Assembly (NCBI GenBank): GCA_022376465.1
Contig: JACDTU010000007.1
Location: forward strand, 372,001 to 436,000
From: Cubamyces lactineus
Lineage: Eukaryota; Basidiomycota; Agaricomycetes; Polyporales; Polyporaceae
DNA: 64,000 nucleotides
Reading direction: 5' to 3'
Of the stretch, positions 54,448-64,000 are shown in pieces. Each line of letters opens with the position of its first letter. Positions within the stretch are counted from its first letter, which is position 1. The notes under the pieces are model-generated. The model ran no database searches. It worked only from the letters and a program-made list of their open reading frames with translations, and had not been told where the DNA came from. Position numbers and translations under genes: made by a program.

Positions 54448-57400
54448 TTACAGCAGCTTCTTCGCCCTTTTATACCGTTGGAGGATTTCTTTGGCGTTCG
54501 GAATTAGAGCGGACTCGGGTTCCCATGTGTTCTCGGCGCTGGAGTAGCCTTTCCACTTGATTTGGTAGCGGATTCCGCCTCGTGTGGTCTTGTGTCCAAC
54601 GATCGCTTCGACCTCATATTCTTCTTCTCTGTCGATAAGGTCAGGTGGTGGCCTCGTGTAGTTCGGTCCGTGGGTGTCGTTTTCCTTGTATGGGGTGAGG
54701 AAGCATGCGTGGAACACGGGGTGTACCTTCCAGTGTTTCGGCAGCTCCAGCCGATAGGTCACGGGTCCAAGTACTTCGGTGATGACAAAGGGGCCTTCCC
54801 GTTTGGGTGCGAGTTTCCGGGATGCGTAAGCGAGCTTGAGGTTCTTCCCTTCAAGCCAGACCTTCTGTCCTTTCTTGAATTGGACGAACTTTCCCTTGAA
54901 CCTGTCGCGTATGACGTGTCGGGCTAGCTCGTGGGCTGCTAGGGCTTCGTCTCGGGCCTTCTGGAGGTTCACTAGCCGTTCTTGTACTGTCGGGGTGTTG
55001 GTCTTGGGGTATGCGATAGGAATCAGTGTCGGTTCGTACCCCATCATGAGGTAGAATGGTGATGCGTTCCGTGCTGAGTGGGTCCGTTGATTGTGTGCGA
55101 CTTCTGCGTCGACAAGGTGTTCTGCCCATTTGTCTGGTCGGCCTTCGCAGAATATCCTGAGGTAGACTTCCAGTTCTTGATTCACTCGTTCAGTTTGTCC
55201 GTCGGTCTGCGGGTGATATGCGGTAGACGGGGAAAGGGTGATGCCTAAGAGTCTTCCTAGTTCACGAGTGACGTTGGATACGAATTGTGGCCCTCGGTCG
55301 GATATGATCTTGCTGGGTAGTCCAAAGCGTCGGTAGACATGCCGGTGGTAAAGCGCCGCTGTGCCGATTGCGTCGATCGTCTTCTTGCATGGTGCGAAAA
55401 TCACCCCCTTCGTAAGGCCATGGTCGACCACGACCAGAATACTATCGTAGCCGTGGGATTCGGGGAGATCGGTGATGAGATCCATCGTGACGTTCTGGAA
55501 TGGCCGAGTAACATCGTCAGCGGGGATTGGTTGTGGGGGCGGGGTGGTCGGGTGTGTGTTTGGCTTGTTCTGCTGGCATGTGGCACAGCCTTCGACGTAT
55601 CGGGATACCATGGCATACATGCCGGGCCACCAGTATGACCGTCGTATCAGTTCTAGAGTCTTGAATTTCCCAGGGTGTCCGGCTGCCGGGGAGTCGTGGT
55701 GTTGACTGATCAGGTCTCGTCGCAGGGCTTCGTCGGCCGGTACGTAGCATCGGTTCTTGTAGAAGATTAAGCCGTCTCGTTCTTGCCAATCGGTGAGTGC
55801 ACTTCTGATCGGGGGTGGTCCGTCGTGTTGGATGGCAGCAAGTGCGTCGCAAAAGAGTCTGTCTTGCGTGGCCAAGTGTCGGAACCTCGGTGCCAGTCGG
55901 GTGTCCACTAGTCGTACGAAGAGGTTGTCAGGTAGCATGGTTCGTTCAGTATTGTCATCTTCTGATCCTTGTCGGTGATCGGGTCTTCGGGATAGCGCAT
56001 CCGATTGTACCATTGCCGTGCCGGGGGTGTGTACGAGTTGGATGTCGAACTGGGAGAGAAAGAGGGCCCATCGTGCTTGTCGTCTGTTCAGTTGTTGCGG
56101 GTTGCGCCAGTAGGTGAGGTTCTTGTGGTCGGATAGGATCGTAACCGGGTGCCCTGATCCTTCGAGGTAGTGTCGCCAGGCCTTCAGGGCTCGAATGATG
56201 CCAAGTAGTTCTCGGTCATAGATTTCGTAGTTCCGTTCCGCTTCGGTGAATCCTTCGGATAGATACGCGCACGGGTGCAGGTCGCCGTTGGCGTCTCGTT
56301 GCCGGAGTACTGCCCCTGTGGCCCATTGCGAGGCGTCGGATTCGACGACAAAGGGTTTGCTAATGTCGGGCATTTGCAGCACGGGGGCCGTCGCGAATCG
56401 TTGCTTCAGCATGTCGAAGGCCTTCTGGCATTCCGTTGTCCATTCCCATTTGGCGTCTTTCTTGGTGAGCGCGTTGAGCGGTCGCGCGATCTCCGAGAAG
56501 TGGTCGATGAATCGTCGGTAAAAGTTGCCGAATCCAAGGAATGATCGAACGTCCTTGACGGTTGTCGGTTCTGGCCAGTCGAGTATTCCCTTTATCTTGA
56601 TAGGGTCCATGGAGATCCGATTCTCGCTGATGATCATTCCAAGATACTCCACTTCTGGTGCGTCGAATGTGCACTTCTCTAGCTTGAGGTAGAGGTCGTG
56701 TTCCTTGAGTCGTTCCAGGACACGTAAGGTCCTTCTTTGGTGTTCGTCCAGGTCTGCCGAAAAGATCAGTATGTCGTCCATGTAAATCACTACCCATCCT
56801 TCGTCGATCATGTCTGCGAAGATCGCGTTCATCATAGCTTGAAAAGCCGAGGGGGAGTTCCGCAGTCCAAAGAACATGACCATTGGTTCGTATAGCCCTT
56901 TGCTGGTTCGGAAGGCGGCCTTCCATTGATCACCGTCCTTGATACGGACGTTGTTGTATCCCGATCGGAGGTCCAGTTTGGAGAAAACCTTCGCTCCGCG
57001 CAGCTTGTCGACCAATTCTGATATGAGCGGTAGTGGGTACTTGTTGGGGACGGTTCCTTCGTTGAGGTATCGATAATCTTGGCAGGGTCGTAGTGTTCCA
57101 TCTTTCTTGCCGACGAAGAAGAATGGGGATGCCATCGGCGAGTTCGAGGGTCGGATGTAGCCTTTTCGTAGGTTCTCCCGGATGAATTCTTCCTCGGCTT
57201 CGAGTTCCTTGGGCGTGAGTTGATATCGCTTGAAGTCCTTCGGGGTAAAGCCTTCCTTGAGTTCAATGGCCAGGTCCCAGGGTCGTGATGGTGGGAATCG
57301 TTCGGACGCCTTCTTTTCAAAGATGGCGGCATATCCTCGGTACGGTTCGGGGAGCATCTCTTCGAAAGTCTTCTTCTCTTCCTGTGCTTGGTGCTGTTGT

Positions 57401-58296
57401 GCGAGTGCCATTGCGGGGTTGACCTTTGCTCGGATCCAGACGTTGGCTGCAATTGCAAATCGAAGTCCTTGTGGGGCTCGTCGGATTCTTCCGATGGTGG
57501 GTCCAGGTCCAATCTTCGTGGGTTCGTAGTCGTGTTCCGTGGTGAGGGGGGATCCGGGTCGAGGCATATCTCCGTGCCATTCTGTCGCGTGCGATGCTAT
57601 CATGGCTTCGTGTTCTCCGCGAAGATAAGCTATCAGCAGATCTTGGTCGTTGGGTTCTTCTTCCGGGTGCACGTCGGAGAGGGTAACTCGTTCGATGTTC
57701 TCGTAGATTGGTTCTTGGGTCGATGCTTCCTCGGTCGCGTCTTCGTCTTCTTCATTTGCTTCTTCGTTCGGTTCTTCTTCCACTGGCTTGGGTCTTCCGG
57801 TGAAGGGGTCTTGATCTGGGAACCACATTGCACGCAGATGTTCCACAATTGTTCGGTTCACCCGGGCGGGGTCGATATCGAGGGTCCCTTTCGTGAAGTC
57901 GATGTTGGCATTGACGCGCTGCAGCCATGGCAGGCCCAGGATGATTGGTTCCTTTCCTAGCGACGTAATCAGGAACCGCACAATGTGTCGGTGGCGCCCA
58001 GCTTCAATTTCAAGGACTGCGCATTTCTTGATATCGCCTGCTTCATTCCTGGTTCCGTCAGCGTTGTATACTCGGATCGGGGCTTTCAGCGATTTGAGCG
58101 GGAAGTTGTGCTCTTTCGCAAACCTGTGGTCCATGAATACTTCTCCCGCTCCTGTGTCGATGAGGGCTTTCGTTTCGACGCTTAGGTCCGCGTGGATAGA
58201 TAACGGAATTCTCATAGACTGTCGAGAAGTCTGCGCTACTATTACACGGTGGACCTTAGTACGCGGTCGTGACGTCGAGGCACGCCGGTTCTTCAA
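54448..58296 (-). CDS. pol of element B: protease, RT, RNase H, integrase, chromodomain
   Basis: 1,282 codons read by -1 frameshift from gag; the first codon of the frame, TTG at 58296, is not a true start. Order: aspartic protease DTGAGEVFMD (about residue 47); reverse transcriptase (SKLDLRSGYNN; VVIYMDDILIF); RNase H ([16 protein letters not shown]); integrase zinc finger (H-H ... CATCQQNK); integrase core with Asp in [10 protein letters not shown], Asp in [11 protein letters not shown] and Glu in [15 protein letters not shown]-type module ([20 protein letters not shown]); C-terminal chromodomain ([12 protein letters not shown] ... [19 protein letters not shown]). The chromodomain places it in the chromoviruses, which target integration to modified chromatin. 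All catalytic motifs seen are intact. Confidence 0.93.
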   Translation of the reverse strand: MKNRRASTSRPRTKVHRVIVAQTSRQSMRIPLSIHADLSVETKALIDTGAGEVFMDHRFAKEHNFPLKSLKAPIRVYNADGTRNEAGDIKKCAVLEIEAGRHRHIVRFLITSLGKEPIILGLPWLQRVNANIDFTKGTLDIDPARVNRTIVEHLRAMWFPDQDPFTGRPKPVEEEPNEEANEEDEDATEEASTQEPIYENIERVTLSDVHPEEEPNDQDLLIAYLRGEHEAMIASHATEWHGDMPRPGSPLTTEHDYEPTKIGPGPTIGRIRRAPQGLRFAIAANVWIRAKVNPAMALAQQHQAQEEKKTFEEMLPEPYRGYAAIFEKKASERFPPSRPWDLAIELKEGFTPKDFKRYQLTPKELEAEEEFIRENLRKGYIRPSNSPMASPFFFVGKKDGTLRPCQDYRYLNEGTVPNKYPLPLISELVDKLRGAKVFSKLDLRSGYNNVRIKDGDQWKAAFRTSKGLYEPMVMFFGLRNSPSAFQAMMNAIFADMIDEGWVVIYMDDILIFSADLDEHQRRTLRVLERLKEHDLYLKLEKCTFDAPEVEYLGMIISENRISMDPIKIKGILDWPEPTTVKDVRSFLGFGNFYRRFIDHFSEIARPLNALTKKDAKWEWTTECQKAFDMLKQRFATAPVLQMPDISKPFVVESDASQWATGAVLRQRDANGDLHPCAYLSEGFTEAERNYEIYDRELLGIIRALKAWRHYLEGSGHPVTILSDHKNLTYWRNPQQLNRRQARWALFLSQFDIQLVHTPGTAMVQSDALSRRPDHRQGSEDDNTERTMLPDNLFVRLVDTRLAPRFRHLATQDRLFCDALAAIQHDGPPPIRSALTDWQERDGLIFYKNRCYVPADEALRRDLISQHHDSPAAGHPGKFKTLELIRRSYWWPGMYAMVSRYVEGCATCQQNKPNTHPTTPPPQPIPADDVTRPFQNVTMDLITDLPESHGYDSILVVVDHGLTKGVIFAPCKKTIDAIGTAALYHRHVYRRFGLPSKIISDRGPQFVSNVTRELGRLLGITLSPSTAYHPQTDGQTERVNQELEVYLRIFCEGRPDKWAEHLVDAEVAHNQRTHSARNASPFYLMMGYEPTLIPIAYPKTNTPTVQERLVNLQKARDEALAAHELARHVIRDRFKGKFVQFKKGQKVWLEGKNLKLAYASRKLAPKREGPFVITEVLGPVTYRLELPKHWKVHPVFHACFLTPYKENDTHGPNYTRPPPDLIDREEEYEVEAIVGHKTTRGGIRYQIKWKGYSSAENTWEPESALIPNAKEILQRYKRAKKLL

Positions 58297-59294
58297 AAAC
58301 CCTCGTTGGAGAAGCTTGCGAGGATTTCCTTCGCGTCTTGGTCTTCTTCTAGCCCCTTCAGAGCGGTACGGATCCTTGCTGCGATAAGCTGCTTCTTGTC
58401 AGCCGCTTGGCCGTCGATGGATTTGATGTCTTCATCATCGTCGCTCTCGTCTTCTTCGACCTCGGTGATGCGGGCCTTGGCGGCAGGCTTCGTCTTCTTA
58501 CGGTCGTTGGTTCTTCTGTTGGGGCACTGCCGCGCTAGATGCCCTATCTGGTGGCAATTGAAGCATCGTCCTTCTCGGTAGTGCTTCTCACGTTCTTCGG
58601 TCGTCATCTTGTCGACATCCATGGCGTCAGGGTCGCGTTCTTGCGGTCGGGGTCTGTACGGCTTGTACGTAGGTCGGAAGGTCGAGGTCTTCCCGTCGTA
58701 TGCTCTTCCCAGGTGATACTGCTGTTCGAGAGTGGAGGCTCGGAGGTAGAGTTCGCTGGCATCCTTCGGTAGGGGGTACATCCCGAAGATCTTCTCTCGA
58801 AGGGGACGGTTGAGTCCAGCATAGAAGAAGTCGGCAGTGACTTCGAACTCTGTGATTCCGCATCGCGAGATGATCGACTTGAACTCGGCGATGTAGTCTT
58901 CGACTTTCTTGCTTCCTTGCTTCAGGTTTCGCAGCAGCACACGGGCGCTGGCCTTCTGGTCGATGTCGTCGAATGCTTCCAGTAGTTGCTTCTTGAAGTC
59001 GTCCCATGTTCCGTAGTTGGGTTCGATACGTTCTTCGCCTGGTCTTCGGTTCTTGTTCTGGTCGGCTGCCTGCCGTTCTACGTCTTCAATGAAGGTGCGG
59101 GCCCAGGTTCCGGCGGTGCCCCCGTTCATCAGCATAAGGCAGAAGACGATCTTCATTTCGTCGGTGGCGTAGGTCTTCTTGTTCATCGTGAGGTAGAGGG
59201 AGCATTTCTGCAACCACTCCACTACTTCGCCCCGCTTCCCTGAGAACTCTGGGGGCATCTTGAGCTTGATCTCGTTCGTCTTTTCTTCAGCCAT
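58293..59294 (-). CDS. gag of element B
   Basis: 333 residues: a helical capsid-like gag domain (MPPEFSGKRGEVVEWLQKCS; SRCGITEFEVTADFFYAGL) and one CCHC knuckle CFNCHQIGHLARQC, then an acidic C-terminus (EVEEDESDDDEDIKS). It ends at the TGA of the GGGTTTTTGA frameshift site. Upstream in the same frame about 175 codons remain open back to the LTR without any ATG, including plausible protein (KLVYYEGQQVFWKNKSWHF), so the true N-terminus may be longer if initiation is non-AUG. Confidence 0.9.
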   Translation of the reverse strand: MAEEKTNEIKLKMPPEFSGKRGEVVEWLQKCSLYLTMNKKTYATDEMKIVFCLMLMNGGTAGTWARTFIEDVERQAADQNKNRRPGEERIEPNYGTWDDFKKQLLEAFDDIDQKASARVLLRNLKQGSKKVEDYIAEFKSIISRCGITEFEVTADFFYAGLNRPLREKIFGMYPLPKDASELYLRASTLEQQYHLGRAYDGKTSTFRPTYKPYRPRPQERDPDAMDVDKMTTEEREKHYREGRCFNCHQIGHLARQCPNRRTNDRKKTKPAAKARITEVEEDESDDDEDIKSIDGQAADKKQLIAARIRTALKGLEEDQDAKEILASFSNEGF

Positions 59295-59826
59295 CGTGGC
59301 TTCGGTTCGGCCTTCGGGTTCGTTTGCAGTTCGGTTCGATTCTTCTTGAGGGGTCTTCCCTACGGGTTCTGGTGCGGCTTCGCTTCCCTCCGGGTCGTGG
59401 TCGTTGTTCGAAGTTCTTGTAGCGTTCTCGCTTTCTGGTTCACTCTCCTCGAGTATCTCCGCCTGAGCTGGTCTGGGAGTAGTGAAGTCTACCGGGGAAG
59501 GTTGTTCTGGTTCTGTTCTCGGTTCCGGGGTGGCCGCTGGTTCCTCCGGAAGTTCGTCTCCAAGTGATATTTCGTGGTAGCGTCTTCGGTAGTCGGGGTC
59601 GATGTCAAGGCAGTTCCGCCAGGTGAGAGGGACTTCGGTGAAGTGCCAGGACTTGTTCTTCCAGAAGACTTGTTGCCCTTCGTAGTAGACTAGCTTGGCT
59701 TCCTTGTCAACCGCAAATTCTTTCGGTATCGACGCCGTGTTGTTCGGTTCGGGGCCGCTCTGTCTTGAGCGGGTGTCGTGTGTCGAGATCTGGGTAGATC
59801 GACGGGTTCTGGTGAGCTCGACCTAA

Positions 59827-60244
59827 TGTTACGACGAGCCTAGATCGGTCACAGCAAGCGACGTCCTAGGGATCGGACCAGAGGTCTCTAGTAGTTCGAG
59901 TCGAGTAGAGGTTCAGAGGAATAGGCAATGGATAACCAGGTCGAGCTAAGGATCCCGAGTGGATCCTCTGGTCTTAAATACAGGGAAGAGAGACATGGAC
60001 ACGTCGGCGCCACGTAGGCGCCACGTACCGTGAGAGTCCAGTATAACTACGTAGAGTCAGGGCCGGGAGTACAGATGATGTGGCGATGACGTGGCGGAAG
60101 GTGATAGGGTAGTAATACAACAGCCGTGTGAACCGGTGGGAAAGGGTGACGTGGCATGGGAAAGGATGACGTGGCATAGCGGAGGCACGAGGGAGAGAGA
60201 GGAAAAGGAAACTGGGTGACCGTGACACAGTGAGCGTCGTAACA
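59827..60244 (-). repeat. 5' LTR of element B
   Basis: 418 bp, matching 52586-53003 base for base as far as could be read. Followed on the minus strand by TTAGGTCGAGCT, the self-priming candidate site. Confidence 0.93.
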
Positions 60245-60784
60245 AGCAACAGGCGCAAGAAGAGAAGAAGACGTTCGAAGAAATGCTCCCTGAACCATAC
60301 CGAGAGTATGCGGCGATCTTTGAAAAGAAGGCGTCCGAACGATTCCCACCATCACGACCCTGGGACCTGGCCATTGAACTCAAGGAAGGCTTTACCCCAA
60401 AGGACTTCAAGCGATATCAACTCACGCCCAAGGAACTCGAAGCCGAGGAAGAATTCATCCGGGAGAACCTACGAAAAGGCTATATCCGACCCTCGAACTC
60501 GCCGATGGCATCCCCATTCTTCTTCGTCGGCAAGAAGGACGGAACACTACGACCCTGCCAAGATTATCGATACCTCAACGAAGGAACCGTCCCCAACAAG
60601 TACAGCTGCTGCTGTAGAAATAATGCATTACGAACAGGTAGTTCCCCTACACCGTTATACAACTAAACCTGGCTGGTTCCTAATACTTTACGAATGCCCG
60701 GGGTTTCCGGGATAGCCTCCATAGGTCCGGCTCGGCTTCTCGGCTTCCTTCCTAATATGGTAGGTGTCCCCGGCAGGCCCTTTC

Positions 60785-61055
60785 TCCCGGTCTGGGCGCT
60801 TTTTATGGGCGCTTTTTTCGGGCTTTTTGGGCGCTTTTCTGGGCGCTTTTCCCACACCTTTCTGGGCACTTTTCTGATGCTTTTCTGGGCGCTTTTCTGG
60901 CGCTTTTCTGGGCGCTTTTCGGGCGCTTTTCTGGGCGCTTTTTTGACACTCTTTGGGCGCTTTTTTGACACTCTTTGGGCGCTTTTTGTCAATGATCTGG
61001 GCGCTTTTTGGCTACTATCTGGGCGCTTTTTGGGCGCTTTTTTGCGTCCAAACAG
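60785..61055. repeat. 12-bp minisatellite of the IR2 left arm
   Basis: About 20 tandem GGGCGCTTTTCT/GGGCGCTTTTTT units. Mirrored at 63025-63290 in the right arm. Confidence 0.88.
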
Positions 61056-63024
61056 GGTAGATATATTCTACACCTCCCTGCACCCCCCCTCTGGGGCTCT
61101 ATTAGGGCACCCTGTTGGGCTAAAAATATGCATGTTATGTATGTGTATGCTGTAGTATATCTCTGTGTGCATAGGCATAGAATAGGGCAGGGAAAGTAGC
61201 CTAAAAATGCGACCTCAGGGCAGGAGCCACCAGGAGGGGGACCACTGCAGGGTGGCTGGGCTGTCATCCTCTGGGCCAATTCCTATGAGTAGTATATCAT
61301 TCAAAAGGTGCTTGAAAGGGCTTTCCAATGCATATTTTTTCAGGAGGAACCATGCAGTATTGGCAGAGATATAGACCATCGCATTTTCGCCAAAAATGGC
61401 CATTTTGTTTCCTTTGTTACTCTGCACCCAGGGGTCCCCTCATGTTGCCCTTGGTACCGTTGGATTCGCGTTTTTAAGGGCTTTCTAACAGTAGTAAATA
61501 CATGAAATTCTGACCACATGCATTGTCGCCCTCCTCCTGCCCCTCCCCCACTTACCCACCTCATAGCTCCTGCAGTTCTTGGTCTTTCTCTGTGAAGTTT
61601 TTTGATCCTTGTAGTATACATACAAAACTATGTATTTACCGCTTTTCACGCCCTAATATGGCCTACCCCCAATGGAATTCATCTAGGTGCATTTTCGCAC
61701 TTTTCAGATTCTTCCCTCCATATCTCTGCACCCAGAGCAGATATTGCCTTCGTTCTTTTTGCATTTTGTGCCTAGACAGCGATACTACATGTCTGTAGAA
61801 GCTCATTCTTATCGAATGCAGCGATCAGAACTGAGCTCCTTATCAGCTGTAGTAGGCAGATCCTGTTTTGGCTTACACCCAGGACAATATTCTTTAATCG
61901 GATGGTACATTCATATTCTACTCGTTGATAGCTACCTTGCACAACAAGAATAATGGGATTTGGTTGAGTGGTTGCAGAGATATGGCTCACAGGCACCAAA
62001 TGCTGCCCGCTCAGCTGTGCACTGCATGCATTTCCGGAGCAGTGCAGCTGCACACACTGCAACTTTGGGTGTCCAGGAAGTCCATCTCCTGTAGCTCACT
62101 CAATTCTTCACCAAATCTCATGATTCCCATTGTTACAGGTAGCTATCAACGAGTAGAATATGAATGTACCATCCGATTAAAGAATATTGTCCTGGGTGTA
62201 AGCCAAAACAGGATCTGCCTACTACAGCTGATAAGGAGCTCAATTCTGATCGCTGCATTCGATAAGAATGAGCTTCTACAGACATGTAGTATCGCTGTCT
62301 AGGCACAAAATGCAAAAAGAACGAAGGCAATATCTGCTCTGGGTGCAGAGATATGGAGGGAAGAATCTGAAAAGTGCGAAAATGCACCTAGATGAATTCC
62401 ATTGGGGGTAGGCCATATTAGGGCGTGAAAAGCGGTAAATACATAGTTTTGTATGTATACTACAAGGATCAAAAAACTTCACAGAGAAAGACCAAGAACT
62501 GCAGGAGCTATGAGGTGGGTAAGTGGGGGAGGGGCAGGAGGAGGGCGACAATGCATGTGGTCAGAATTTCATGTATTTACTACTGTTAGAAAGCCCTTAA
62601 AAACGCGAATCCAACGGTACCAAGGGCAACATGAGGGGACCCCTGGGTGCAGAGTAACAAAGGAAACAAAATGGCCATTTTTGGCGAAAATGCGATGGTC
62701 TATATCTCTGCCAATACTGCATGGTTCCTCCTGAAAAAATATGCATTGGAAAGCCCTTTCAAGCACCTTTTGAATGATATACTACTCATAGGAATTGGCC
62801 CAGAGGATGACAGCCCAGCCACCCTGCAGTGGTCCCCCTCCTGGTGGCTCCTGCCCTGAGGTCGCATTTTTAGGCTACTTTCCCTGCCCTATTCTATGCC
62901 TATGCACACAGAGATATACTACAGCATACACATACATAACATGCATATTTTTAGCCCAACAGGGTGCCCTAATAGAGCCCCAGAGGGGGGGTGCAGGGAG
63001 GTGTAGAATATATCTACCCTGTTT

Positions 63025-63290
63025 GGACGCAAAAAAGCGCCCAAAAAGCGCCCAGATAGTAGCCAAAAAGCGCCCAGATCATTGACAAAAAGCGCCCAAA
63101 GAGTGTCAAAAAAGCGCCCAAAGAGTGTCAAAAAAGCGCCCAGAAAAGCGCCCGAAAAGCGCCCAGAAAAGCGCCAGAAAAGCGCCCAGAAAAGCATCAG
63201 AAAAGTGCCCAGAAAGGTGTGGGAAAAGCGCCCAGAAAAGCGCCCAAAAAGCCCGAAAAAAGCGCCCATAAAAAGCGCCCAGACCGGGAG
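63025..63290. repeat. 12-bp minisatellite of the IR2 right arm
   Basis: AGAAAAGCGCCC/AAAAAGCGCCC units, the reverse complement of 60785-61055. Confidence 0.88.
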
Positions 63291-64000
63291 AAAGGGCCTG
63301 CCGGGGACACCTACCATATTAGGAAGGAAGCCGAGAAGCCGAGCCGGACCTATGGAGGCTATCCCGGAAACCCCGGGCATTCGTAAAGTATTAGGAACCA
63401 GCCAGGTTTAGTTGTATAACGGTGTAGGGGAACTACCTGTTCGTAATGCATTATTGTTGCAACATATGGTGACAAGTACCCACTACCGCTCATATCGGAA
63501 CTGGTCGACAAGCTGCGCGGAGTGAAGGTTTTCTCCAAACTGGACCTCCGATCGGGATACAACAACATCCGTATCAAGGACGGTGATCAATGGAAGGCCG
63601 CCTTCAGAACCAGCAAAGGGCTATACGAACCAATGGTCATGTTCTTTGGACTGCGGAACTCCCCCTCAGCTTTCCAAGCTATGATGAACGCGATCTTCGC
63701 AGACATGATCGACGAAGGATGGGTAGTGATTTACATGGACGACATACTGATCTTTTCAGCAGACCTGGACGAACACCGAAGAAGGACCTTACGTGTCCTG
63801 GAACGACTCAAAGAACACGACCTCTACCTCAAACTAGAGAAGTGCGTATTCGACACACCAGAAGTGGAGTATCTTGGAATGATCATCAGCGAGAACCGGA
63901 TCTCCATGGACCCTATCAAGATAAAGGGAATACTCGACTGGCCAGAACCGACAACCGTCAAGGACGTTCAATCATTCCTTGGATTCGGCAACTTTTACCG

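Larger units (their letters stand above)
52586..60244 (-). mobile_element. Chromovirus element B, full-length and apparently intact
   Basis: 7,659 bp with LTRs 52586-53003 (3') and 59827-60244 (5'), flanked by the 5-bp duplication AGCAA (52581-52585 and 60245-60249) inside pol of element A. All ORFs are open: gag, pol by -1 frameshift, and accessory ORFs a, b and c. The LTRs are identical as far as I could compare by eye, implying very recent insertion. Confidence 0.93.
60604..63471. mobile_element. IR2: 2.9 kb foldback element
   Basis: Inverted arms of about 1.4 kb (60620-61950 and 62125-63455) around a short spacer. Flanked by a perfect 8-bp duplication ACAAGTAC (60596-60603 and 63472-63479), as in hAT-type insertion. 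The arms begin to match at AATAATGCATTACGAACAGG; the outermost 14-16 nt of the two ends differ. The inner 0.8 kb of each arm (61185-62010) is homologous to the IR1 core, while its terminal part and minisatellite are unrelated to IR1. No protein-coding evidence. Confidence 0.87.
45889..64000 (+). mobile_element. Chromovirus element A, interrupted by three insertions and cut by the window end
   Basis: The 5' LTR is followed by gag and pol, with insertions at 47069-50902 (IR1), 52586-60244 (element B) and 60604-63471 (IR2). Removing them restores collinearity with element B. The last 520 bp hold the reverse transcriptase with YMDD. A TGA at 52493-52495 in pol (CGA in B) and the insertions make it non-functional. 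Confidence 0.92.
51695..64000 (+). pseudogene. pol of element A (protease, RT), interrupted and incomplete in the window
   Basis: Parts 51695-52585, 60250-60603 and 63480-64000. Aspartic protease ALIDTGAGEVFMDHRF, then a linker with a premature TGA at 52493-52495, then [20 protein letters not shown] and RT up to VVIYMDDILIF and beyond. It is collinear with element B once the insertions are removed. Confidence 0.9.

Noticed and set aside
60663..63411. ORFs in the IR2 arms (WALFMGAFFGLFGRF; KSAQKSIRK)
   Set aside because: Derived from GGGCGCTTTTCT tandem units; no real protein.

Overview
The window is nuclear DNA of a filamentous basidiomycete, most likely an agaricomycete. The evidence is: KDZ transposases of both the CxC1 and CxC2 type, chromodomain Ty3/Gypsy elements, a Zn(II)2Cys6 transcription factor split by many 45-75 nt GT-AG introns, and no bacterial gene signals. 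I made all assignments by reading the sequence and translating it. No database was searched.

Layout. 1-5.4 kb: a minus-strand KDZ/CxC1 transposase gene, with a partial gene downstream carrying RNase H1 N-terminal-like domains. 5.4-7 kb: intergenic DNA with a 20-21 bp minisatellite and a 13-bp-stem hairpin. 7-12 kb: a 23-exon Zn2Cys6 transcription factor on the plus strand. 12.9-18.6 kb: a tandem family of small secreted precursors on the minus strand (called KEP1, KEP2 and KEP4 here). Each has a signal peptide, a cysteine-pair domain and a tail cut into Trp-rich cores by Lys-Arg sites. A tRNA-derived SINE abuts the KEP4 fragment. 19.2-23.6 kb: two minus-strand genes of unknown function. 23.8-27.3 kb: a Gypsy pol broken by one stop codon. 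30.3-40.2 kb: a 9.9 kb inverted-repeat-bounded unit carrying a KDZ/CxC2 transposase, a second RNase H1-N-like gene and an 856-residue protein. 40.2-43.9 kb: the 3' half of a chromovirus (element C). 43.9-45.9 kb: the 3' end of a broken host gene, a second SINE in the opposite orientation, and a truncated KEP copy (KEP3).

45.9-64 kb is a nested stack. Chromovirus A (plus strand, running off the window) inserted into KEP3 and was then hit three times: by a 3.8 kb foldback element (IR1) in gag, by a complete chromovirus B (minus strand, LTRs identical by eye, 5-bp TSD AGCAA) in pol, and by a 2.9 kb foldback element (IR2, 8-bp TSD ACAAGTAC) in the reverse transcriptase region.

The observations most worth following are: the KEP peptide-precursor family; the chromovirus 3' cassette of three tightly packed extra ORFs (two short membrane proteins and one CCHC protein) conserved in elements B and C; two foldback elements that share a core but have unrelated minisatellite arms and termini; and a SINE family whose two copies have different tRNA-like heads on one body.
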